DNA from: Chloroflexota bacterium
Lineage (GTDB): Bacteria > Chloroflexota > Limnocylindria > Limnocylindrales > CSP1-4
Direction: 5' to 3'
NCBI GenBank assembly: GCA_005880805.1
Contig: VBFZ01000105.1
Location: 2,707-10,909, forward strand
Length of the DNA stretch: 8,203 nucleotides
The notes under the pieces were generated by a model that saw only the letters and a list, made by a program, of their open reading frames with translations, did not search any database and was not told the origin of the DNA. The position numbers and the translations under genes are program-made. This document shows positions 1 to 6,134 of this stretch, piece by piece (position 1 is the stretch's first letter; each line of letters starts with the position of its first letter).

Positions 1-1097
1 TGATCGCGCTGCCGCTGATCTCGATCCTGCTCGCGCTGATCGTAGGCGCGATCGTGATCATCGCGTCGCAACTGGTGCTGCCCGGCGCGCAGTTCAACCT
101 GCTGCTGCCGCTGACCGCTTATTCCGCCCTCCTGCAGGGCGCGTTCGGCAGCTTCGACGCGATCGTCGACACGCTCGTCGCCACCGCGCCGCTGGTGCTC
201 GGCGGACTGTCCGTGGGCTTCGCGTTCAAGGCCGGCCTGTTCAACATCGGCGCCCAGGGTCAGTTCCTGCTTGGCGCCCTGGCCTCGGTCGCGGTCGGTG
301 TCGCGGTCGCGGGTTCCTCGCCGCTCGTCGCGATCTCGCTCGCCCTCCTGGCTGGCCTCCTCGCAGGTGCCGCGTGGGGCTTCATCCCCGGCTTCCTCAA
401 GGCCGTCTCGGGCGCTCACGAGGTCGTCGTGACGATCATGCTCAACTACATCGCGATCGCGGTCATCGCTGCGGTGGTCGGTGGGCCGCTGCGCCAGCAA
501 GGCCGTCCAGAGGCGATCACGCCGGACGTCGGCAACGCTGCGCTGCCGATCCTCATCGGCAACAGCGGACATGCGGGCATCGTGCTTGCGCTGGTTGCCG
601 TCGCGTTCATCGCCTGGCTGCTGTTCCGGACGACGCTCGGTTTCGAGGTCCGGACTGTTGGCGCCAACCCGGACGCGGCGCGCTACGCGGGGATGCGACC
701 GCGCCTGCTCACGATGCTGACGATGTCGATCGCCGGCGGCCTCGCCGGCCTGGCCGGAGCGGTCGTCGTCCTGGGCGTAACGCACCTGATGACGCCGTCG
801 TTCGGAACGACGGTCGGATTCGACTCCATCGCCGTCGCGCTGCTCGGACGCACGAACCCGGTCGGGATCGTGTTCGCGGCACTGCTGTTCGGGGCGCTGC
901 GGGCCGGCGCCACGCTCATGCAGATCGAGGCCGGGATCCCCGTCGAGCTCATCGACGTGCTCCAGGCGACGATCCTGCTGTTCCTGGTGGCGGCCCCCGT
1001 GCTCCGGCGCGTCTTCCGGCTGCGGGGTGTCAAGACCGGCATCGAGTCGACCGAGACGATCACGAAGACCTACGGCAGCGAGACGGTGACCGGCTGA
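1..1097 (+). CDS. BmpC/NupP-type ABC transporter permease, 5'-partial
   Basis: Inner-membrane permease of the BPD_transp_2 family, the class that serves BMP-type (nucleoside) uptake ABC transporters. The frame is open from base 3 and already encodes a hydrophobic helix there, so the gene begins left of the window; the internal GTG at 54 falls inside that helix and is not the likely start. About 364 residues are visible, close to the family's full length, so probably only a short N-terminus is missing. Most of the protein is hydrophobic, with multiple membrane segments. Family hallmarks are FKAGLFNIGAQGQ (bases 225-263), HEVVVTIMLNYIA (around 418-456) and the cytoplasmic loop VGANPDAARYAGM (657-695), the kind of loop expected to contact the ATPase. 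The stop overlaps the next permease's start by one base (TGATG), as is usual for paired permeases of one complex. Nucleoside specificity is inferred from the family; related substrates are possible. Confidence 0.9.
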   Translation, partial: IALPLISILLALIVGAIVIIASQLVLPGAQFNLLLPLTAYSALLQGAFGSFDAIVDTLVATAPLVLGGLSVGFAFKAGLFNIGAQGQFLLGALASVAVGVAVAGSSPLVAISLALLAGLLAGAAWGFIPGFLKAVSGAHEVVVTIMLNYIAIAVIAAVVGGPLRQQGRPEAITPDVGNAALPILIGNSGHAGIVLALVAVAFIAWLLFRTTLGFEVRTVGANPDAARYAGMRPRLLTMLTMSIAGGLAGLAGAVVVLGVTHLMTPSFGTTVGFDSIAVALLGRTNPVGIVFAALLFGALRAGATLMQIEAGIPVELIDVLQATILLFLVAAPVLRRVFRLRGVKTGIESTETITKTYGSETVTG

Positions 1098-2173
1098 TGG
1101 ACGCCCTGGTCTCGGCGCTGTACGGGATCCCGATCGTCGGACTCCTGTTCCAGCTCGGCGGCTACCTAATCGCCGTGCTTCCAAGCATCGCCCCAGGGAT
1201 CCTCCAGGCAGCGACGCCGATCGCCTTCGCGGCGTTGTGCGGCGTGATGTGCGAGCGCGCAGGCGTGGTCAACATCGGCATCGAGGGGATCATGATCACG
1301 GCCGCCTTCGTCGGCTGGTATACGGGCGTGCTGCTGGCGCCTTTGATGGGGTCGGTCGACCTCGGTTTGTTCGGTGCCAATCTCGCGCTCGTGATTGGGC
1401 TGATCGTGGCCCTGCTATCGGGCGTCGTGATCTCGGCGTTGCACGCGTGGCTGTCCATCAGCGTCCGGGCGGACCAGATCATCAGCGGCACGATCATCAA
1501 CATCGCGGCGTTCGGGTTGACCGGCTATCTGAACAACCTCATTTCGAAGACGTCCCCGAACGGCGCGGGGTCGTTCAGCCAGTTCCGCCCGCCGCGCGAG
1601 GTGCTGGACCTCCCGATCGTCGGCTGGATCATCGGGATGTTCCTGAACCAGGGACCGATCGCCATGTCGGTCATCGTCATCGTGGTCGTGTTCCAGGTCC
1701 TCCTGTTCCGATCCCGCTGGGGGCTCCGATCGCGCGCGGTCGGCGAGCACCCGCGGGCGGCCGAGACGGTGGGCATCGACGTGATCCGCGTGCGCTACCG
1801 GAACGTGCTGCTCGGCGGCGTATTCGCGGCGCTCGGCGGCGCGTACCTGAGCATGGAGGCCACGAACTCCTTCCAGCAGGGCATGACCACGGGGCGGGGG
1901 TTCATCGGGCTCGCGGCCATGATCGTTGGACGCTGGTCGCCCGTTGGCGCATTCGGCGCTGCGCTGCTCTTCTCGTCGAGCACGGCCCTCGGCAATTCGA
2001 TCAAGTTCTCGCTCCCCAGCGGCGACCTGGGGACGATCCTGGGCAGCCTGCCCGACCAGTTCTACGACGCGCTGCCGTACCTGGTCACGATCGTGATCCT
2101 CGCGGGCGTGGTTGGCCGGAGCATCCCGCCGGCCGCCGACGGTCAGCCTTACGAGCGCGAGGCTACGACCTAG
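1097..2173 (+). CDS. NupQ/YufQ-type ABC transporter permease
   Basis: Second permease of the same transporter, 358 residues, BPD_transp_2 family. The ATG at 1097 shares its A with the preceding gene's TGA stop, which supports both this start and translational coupling. Hallmarks are CERAGVVNIGIEGIM (residues 52-66), RADQIISGTIINI in the middle, and the loop VGEHPRAAETVGID (215-228), which parallels the equivalent loop in the partner permease. Many hydrophobic segments fit an 8-10 helix inner-membrane protein. It is somewhat longer than the roughly 300-320 residues I expect for this subfamily; the extra length is an N-terminal hydrophobic stretch and the loop around residues 150-180. The two permeases would form the membrane channel, with the ATPase and substrate-binding lipoprotein expected upstream of the window. 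The transported compound cannot be read from sequence; a nucleoside is the default for the family. Confidence 0.9.
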   Translation: MDALVSALYGIPIVGLLFQLGGYLIAVLPSIAPGILQAATPIAFAALCGVMCERAGVVNIGIEGIMITAAFVGWYTGVLLAPLMGSVDLGLFGANLALVIGLIVALLSGVVISALHAWLSISVRADQIISGTIINIAAFGLTGYLNNLISKTSPNGAGSFSQFRPPREVLDLPIVGWIIGMFLNQGPIAMSVIVIVVVFQVLLFRSRWGLRSRAVGEHPRAAETVGIDVIRVRYRNVLLGGVFAALGGAYLSMEATNSFQQGMTTGRGFIGLAAMIVGRWSPVGAFGAALLFSSSTALGNSIKFSLPSGDLGTILGSLPDQFYDALPYLVTIVILAGVVGRSIPPAADGQPYEREATT

Positions 2174-2178
2174 GGCCG

Positions 2179-2700
2179 ATGGCCGAAGACCCTGCACGGA
2201 GGGCGGAGGAGCCCGGGCCTCTGATGGACGAGCAGGCGCGCGCTCGCGACATCCTCGACGCGCAGGAAAACCGCGGATCGGTTCGGTTGCTTGACGAAGA
2301 AGGCATCGCACGGTTACTGCGCTCCGCCCGGCGGATCGCGGTCGTGGGAGCTTCCTCCAACCCGGTACGGGCCTCGAACAGCGTCTTCGAAACGCTGGTG
2401 GCGGCTGGCTTCGATTGCGTGCCGGTCAACCCGAACGAGCGCGAGGTCCTCGGGCACAAGGCGTACGCGACGCTCGAGGAGGCGGCCGAGGCGACCGGGC
2501 GGTTCGACATCGTCGACGTGTTCCGGCGGCCCGAGTTCTGCGCAGACCACGCGCGCGAGGCGGTCGCGATCGGCGCGCGCTGCCTCTGGCTGCAGCTGGG
2601 CATCGTGAACTGGGAGGCAGCGCAAGTCGCGGCCGAAGGCGGGCTGAAGGTGGTGATGGATCGCTGCACGGCGGTCGAGGTGCGCCGGCTGGGCCTCTGA
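2179..2700 (+). CDS. CoA-binding domain protein (YccU/CoA_binding_2 type)
   Basis: Small soluble protein with the Rossmann-like CoA-binding fold of the YccU family, 173 residues from this start. Visible motifs in order are the glycine loop IAVVGASSNP (53-62), VPVNPN (81-86), VDVFRR (112-117), LWLQLGIVN (136-144) and VVMDRC (158-163); together these are diagnostic of the family. The biological role of these stand-alone domains is not well established, and I assign no reaction. The start is uncertain. ATG 2179 lies 5 bases after the previous stop but lacks a good ribosome site; ATG 2224 gives 158 residues and has GGAGGA at 2205-2210, although with a long 13-base spacer. Both leave the conserved core intact. 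It probably shares the permease transcript because of the tight spacing, but a functional link to transport is not evident. Confidence 0.85.
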   Translation: MAEDPARRAEEPGPLMDEQARARDILDAQENRGSVRLLDEEGIARLLRSARRIAVVGASSNPVRASNSVFETLVAAGFDCVPVNPNEREVLGHKAYATLEEAAEATGRFDIVDVFRRPEFCADHAREAVAIGARCLWLQLGIVNWEAAQVAAEGGLKVVMDRCTAVEVRRLGL

Positions 2701-2745
2701 GGCTACTTGCTCTTGGCGCCACGTTCGGGCGGGGGCGACCGGCTT

Positions 2746-3018
2746 TCAGCGGACGGCGAACCCGAGAAGCACGAGGACAACCCCGACGACGGCCACGCCG
2801 GCGCCCATCTGCCACTGCCGCCGAAGGAGCGCCATCGCGACTGATGCCCCGGTCGGGTTGCTGTCGCGGATACCGCCGCGCCATGCGTCGTAGCGGGCCA
2901 CGTTGGCGTCCTGTTCCTTCAGCTCCTGGTAGCGCGCCCAGGTGCCGCGCGCCCGCTGGTACCCGACCACGATGAGCGCGATCCCGGCCACCCACAGCAC
3001 GAGGTTCACGGCCGTCAC
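2746..3018 (-). CDS. Small two-helix membrane protein (90 aa), last gene of gat cluster
   Basis: A 90-residue protein I do not recognise. It has a hydrophobic segment at about residues 4-20, a charged middle of roughly 45 residues (including RARGTWARYQELKEQ and a Trp/Arg-rich stretch), and a second hydrophobic segment at about 71-88 that runs to the C-terminus. This predicts a helical hairpin in the membrane with both ends on the same side. The GTG start at 3018-3016 overlaps the gatB stop as GTGA, a classic termination-reinitiation arrangement; no Shine-Dalgarno motif precedes it, in keeping with coupled translation. This overlap is the main reason to believe the gene is real. It is the last leftward gene, converging on the CoA-binding protein gene 45 bases away. 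Function unknown. Confidence 0.7.
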   Translation of the reverse strand: MTAVNLVLWVAGIALIVVGYQRARGTWARYQELKEQDANVARYDAWRGGIRDSNPTGASVAMALLRRQWQMGAGVAVVGVVLVLLGFAVR

Positions 3019-4544
3019 GCGTGGCCCGGGTCGGCAGCGTCAAGTCGTTCGCGGAGCGTCGCCTGGACGACCGCGGCGTTGGCCTGGCCGCGCGTCGCCT
3101 TCATCACCTGCCCGACCAGGAAGCGGATCGCCTGCGGCTTGCCGGCCCGGTAGTCGGCCACCGCGGCAGGATTGGCCGCCAGGACCTCGTCGACCGTTGC
3201 AGCGAGCGCCGATACGTCCGAGATCTGCCGGAAGCCCCTGGCATCGACGATCGAAGCCACAGAGCTTCCTTTCGCGATGTGCTCCGCGAGGACCTCCTTG
3301 GCGTTCGCCCTCGAGAGCTTGCCATCGAGGATCCGGCGCAGGAGGTCGGCGAGCTCGCCGGGTTCGGACAAGCCGACGAGCCCCGCCGGCGTTCGGAGGT
3401 CGATCTCCTTGGCCGCCCGTCCGTAGTCGCCGGTGACCAGGTTCGCCACCTCCTTGGGGGGCAGCTGCGGGCCGACGGCAAGAATCGCCTCGAAGGCGGT
3501 CAACATCGCCGGGTCCGACACGATCACCCCTGCGTCGTACGCGGACAGGACGAGATCGCTCGTGTAGCGAGCGCGACGAGCGGACGGGAGCTCGGGCAGC
3601 CTCGCGCGCAGCTCCTCGAGCCCCGGCGCCTCCACGTGGAGCGGCGGGAGATCCGGCTCGGGGAAGTAGCGGTAGTCGTCGGAGGTCTCCTTGACGCGCA
3701 TGCGGTACGTCGCGCCGCGGCCGTCGTCCCAGCCACGCGTCTCCTGAACCAGCGGTTCGCCCGCGTCCAGGGCGGCGGCCTGTCGCTCGATCTCGTGGCC
3801 GACCGCCCGTTCCACCGACCGAAACGAGTTCATGTTCTTGATCTCCACGCGCGTCCCGAACTCCTTGGCACCACGAGGCCGGAGCGACACGTTGGCCTCG
3901 ACCCGCATCTGCCCGCGCTCCATGTCCGCATCGCTGACCCCGATCGCCCGCAGCATCAGCTGCAGCTCCTCCGCGTAGCGACGGGCGGCCTCCGCGGAAT
4001 GGACCTCGGGCTCGGTCACGATTTCCATGAGCGGCGCACCGGACCGGTTGAAGTCGATCAGGCTGACCCGCCGTCCATCCGCCGTCGTGGAGTGGATGAG
4101 CTTCGCGGTGTCCTCCTCGAGGTGGGCGCGGGTGATGCCGACGCTGATCGCCCCCTCCGATGTCTCGAACGTCAGGCGCCCGGCAGCAGCGAGCGGGATC
4201 GCGTACTGGCTGATCTGGTAGCCCTTGGGCAGGTCGGGATAGAAGTAATTCTTCCGCTCCCAGCGCGTCGTTTCGGGGAAGGTCGCTTCGATCGCGAGAC
4301 CGGTCGTGAGCACATGCTCCACTGCCCGGCGGTTGATCGTCGGCAGCGCGCCGGGTAGCCCGAGACAGACGGGACACGTGTGGGTGTTCGGTGGCGCGCC
4401 GTCGTACGCGGTCGAGCACGAGCAGAACATCTTGCTCGCGGTCCTGAGCTGGCAATGGACCTCGATCCCGATGACCGGCTCATACCGCTCGAGGACCGAC
4501 GACGGGGGCGATTTTGGCCGAGTCGCCTGACGCACGGCGGTCAC
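3015..4544 (-). CDS. gatB: Asp-tRNA(Asn)/Glu-tRNA(Gln) amidotransferase subunit B
   Basis: GatB activates the carboxylate of mischarged Glu-tRNA(Gln)/Asp-tRNA(Asn) with ATP and transfers ammonia delivered from GatA. From the GTG at 4544 the protein has 509 residues, slightly above the usual ~480. Conserved blocks in order are YEPVIGIEVH (21-30), the zinc-type cysteine pairs C41/C43 and C57/C60 (FCSCS and CPVCLGLPG), RKNYFYPDLPKGYQISQY (97-114), HLEEDTAKL (141-149), NRSGAPLMEIVTEP, GTRVEIKNMNSFRS, and DYRYFPEPDLPPL. The last ~150 residues match the GatB/YqeY tRNA-binding tail. The family's usual EVHVQL reads EVHCQL here. The frame extends upstream to 4604, but the GTG at 4544 forms a GTGA overlap with the upstream stop and leaves a short 20-residue leader, so I prefer it; the GTG at 4535 is the alternative. 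Its own stop overlaps the next gene by the same 4 bases. Confidence 0.96.
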   Translation of the reverse strand: MTAVRQATRPKSPPSSVLERYEPVIGIEVHCQLRTASKMFCSCSTAYDGAPPNTHTCPVCLGLPGALPTINRRAVEHVLTTGLAIEATFPETTRWERKNYFYPDLPKGYQISQYAIPLAAAGRLTFETSEGAISVGITRAHLEEDTAKLIHSTTADGRRVSLIDFNRSGAPLMEIVTEPEVHSAEAARRYAEELQLMLRAIGVSDADMERGQMRVEANVSLRPRGAKEFGTRVEIKNMNSFRSVERAVGHEIERQAAALDAGEPLVQETRGWDDGRGATYRMRVKETSDDYRYFPEPDLPPLHVEAPGLEELRARLPELPSARRARYTSDLVLSAYDAGVIVSDPAMLTAFEAILAVGPQLPPKEVANLVTGDYGRAAKEIDLRTPAGLVGLSEPGELADLLRRILDGKLSRANAKEVLAEHIAKGSSVASIVDARGFRQISDVSALAATVDEVLAANPAAVADYRAGKPQAIRFLVGQVMKATRGQANAAVVQATLRERLDAADPGHA

Positions 4545-4801
4545 GAAACGAGGGTTCCGCCGACCGCCAGCATGTACAACCCGTACGTCGCGACGACGAG
4601 CCACAGCAGCGACAACACGACCCTTTTCACGAACAGGCGGACCCGCGGTCGCTCGAGGATCGGGCGCGTGGCCTCGATCGCCGTTCGTGTCGGATCGCCG
4701 TCGTGGACGAGAGGACTGAGCGCCTCGCGCACGAGGGCGTACGAGCGCACGCCGCCGGCCGCGACGAGGAACAGTCCGGCCGAGATCAGGACGAGGCCCA
4801 T
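4541..4801 (-). CDS. Small two-helix membrane protein (86 aa) upstream of gatB
   Basis: An 86-residue protein of unknown function. Hydrophobic segments lie at about residues 2-18 and 61-82; between them is a polar region of about 40 residues rich in Arg and acidic residues (VREALSP, HDGDPTRTA, ERPRVRLFVKR). A membrane hairpin is predicted. It starts at an ATG (4801-4799) without a visible Shine-Dalgarno motif, and its TGA stop overlaps the gatB GTG start by 4 bases, which supports both its reality and its coupling to gatB. It follows the broken aminotransferase gene after a 68-base gap. Its layout resembles that of the 90-residue protein on the other side of gatB, but I see no convincing residue-level similarity between the two. 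Confidence 0.7.
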   Translation of the reverse strand: MGLVLISAGLFLVAAGGVRSYALVREALSPLVHDGDPTRTAIEATRPILERPRVRLFVKRVVLSLLWLVVATYGLYMLAVGGTLVS

Positions 4802-4817
4802 TGAGCTAGTTTCGCAC

Positions 4818-4832
4818 AGCCCTTTGGGGGCT
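4818..4832. other. Short inverted repeat between aminotransferase and 86-aa gene
   Basis: AGCCC (4818-4822) and GGGCT (4828-4832) can pair as a 5-bp stem around a 5-base loop in the 68-base gap between the aminotransferase stop and the next leftward start. No T-tract follows on the minus strand, so an intrinsic terminator is not supported. It may be a weak RNA hairpin or chance in GC-rich DNA. Confidence 0.25.
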
Positions 4833-4869
4833 CCGGAACGGGGGGCACGGGCCCGACAGGTTCAGTTCC

Positions 4870-6089
4870 TCAGGTTCGGTGGCGCTCCACGAACCGGCCG
4901 ATGCGGCCCAGCGCCTCCTCCAGACGTTCGTACGAGGTCGCGTAGCAAGCCCGGACGTGGCCCTCGCCCGACGGGCCAAAGGCGCCGCCCGGGACGACCG
5001 CCACATGTTCCTCCTCGAGCAGCCGCTCGGTGAACGTCTCCGAGTCGAGGCCGGTCGCCGAGGCGACCTCCGGGAAGGCATAGAACGCGCCGCGGGGCTC
5101 GAACGTCCGCAGGCCGAGGGCATTGAGGCCGTCGACGAACATGCGCCGCCGTCGGTCGTACTCGGCCAGCATCCGTTCGACCTCGGGCTCGCCCGAGCGG
5201 AGAGCCTCGAGCGCGGCGTCCTGGGCCGTGGTCGGCGCCGACATGATCCCGTACTGGTGGACCTTGACGATGCCCTCGAGGAGCGGCGCCGGCGCGCACA
5301 GGTATCCGACCCGCCACCCGGTCATCGCGTAGGCCTTGGAAAAGCCGCCCATCAGGATCGTCCGCTCGCGCATACCGGGCAACGAGCTGAACGCCCGGTG
5401 ACGGTACGAGCCATAGGCGAGGCGGTCGTAGATCTCGTCCGAGTACACGAGCAGGTCGTGGGTCGCGGCGATACGGGCCAGCTCGTCCTGGATCGCGTCG
5501 GGCAGGACTGCGCCGGTCGGGTTGCACGGGTAGCCCAGGAAAAGCGCCTTCGTCTTCGGCGTGATCGCCGCCTCGACGGCCGCCGGATCCAGCGCGAAGT
5601 CGTCCTCCAGTCGGGTCGGAACGTGACGCCGTAGGACGGCTCGTGGAGGACGACCTCGTCGCCCGGGTCGCACGTCGCCCGAAGCGCCAGATCGACGGCC
5701 TCCGACGCCCCGACCGTGATCAGGATTTCGTGCGCGGGGTCATAGCGCACGCCATAGCGCCGCTCAAGGTGGTCCGCCAGTGCGCGGCGCAGCTCGATGG
5801 TCCCGTAGTTGGAGGTGTAGTGCGTCCGACCCCGGCGAAGGCTGGCGATGCCCGCTTCGATGATCGGCGCGGGCGTATCGAAATCGGGCTCGCCGACGCC
5901 CAGGCTGATGACGTCCTCCATCGTCGCGAGGATGTCGAAGAACCGCCGGATGCCGGACGGCGGCACGGCCTGAACGCGAGCGGCCAGCCGCGTTACCGCT
6001 GCTCCCGCGAGGAGTCCGCTCCGACCGGTGCCCGCCCCGTTCTCCGCGGCAGGCTCGAGGGCTGGCTCTACACGTGCGTCGGTGGTCAC
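4870..6089 (-). pseudogene. PLP-dependent class I/II aminotransferase, frame disrupted
   Basis: Fold-type I aminotransferase of the aspartate/aromatic family, split over two frames. The first part (6089 to about 5622) carries AARVQAVPPSGIRRFF, ISLGVGEPDFDTP, HYTSNYGTIELRRALA and PGDEVVLHEPSY. The second part (about 5622 to 4870) carries VPTRLEDDFALDP, AAITPKTKALFLGYPCNPTG, YSDEIYD, the PLP lysine in GGFSKAYAMTGWR (codon 5337-5335), GAFYAFP, VVPGGAFG and CYATSYERLEEA. Where the parts meet, only 8-9 bases separate EPSY from VPTR. Homologues I recall have about 16 residues there (VSYxP...LAGGxPV-like), so roughly 13 residues plus a frame are lost, consistent with a deletion of about 40 bp (length 1 modulo 3). 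All core catalytic motifs survive on either side. GTG 6089 is the likely start (TTG 6092 precedes it). Substrate unknown. An assembly error would explain the same pattern. Confidence 0.8.
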
Positions 6090-6119
6090 CAACGCAGGGT
6101 ACCGCTTCGCCGAACTGTC

Positions 6120-6134
6120 GAACGCCGAGCGTTC
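6120..6134. other. Perfect 6-bp inverted repeat overlapping gatA stop
   Basis: GAACGC (6120-6125) and GCGTTC (6129-6134) are perfect inverted arms around the 3-base loop CGA, overlapping the gatA stop codon (6135-6133) and extending into the short gap before the aminotransferase start. No T-rich run follows in the leftward direction, so it is a poor terminator candidate. It could be a processing or 3'-end-stabilising hairpin, or chance. Confidence 0.3.

Noticed and set aside
374..1096. Open frame running into the second permease from far upstream
   Set aside because: This stretch lies out of phase over the first permease and is Arg/Pro-rich noise; the permease itself begins at the ATG 1097 coupled to the previous stop.
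1415..2311. Large minus-strand frame opposite the second permease
   Set aside because: Arg/Ala/Glu-rich shadow with no recognisable domain, opposite a clearly recognised membrane protein.
2693..2745. Possible terminator at the convergent junction (GCCTCTGAGGC at 2693-2703 and TGGCGCCA nearby)
   Set aside because: The arms are only 4 bp and no T-tract follows on either strand; in GC-rich DNA such short palindromes are common.
3021..4358. Long open frame on the plus strand opposite gatB
   Set aside because: It mirrors gatB codon structure in GC-rich DNA, is Arg/Asp/Leu-rich, shows no protein family character, and gatB on the other strand is unambiguous.
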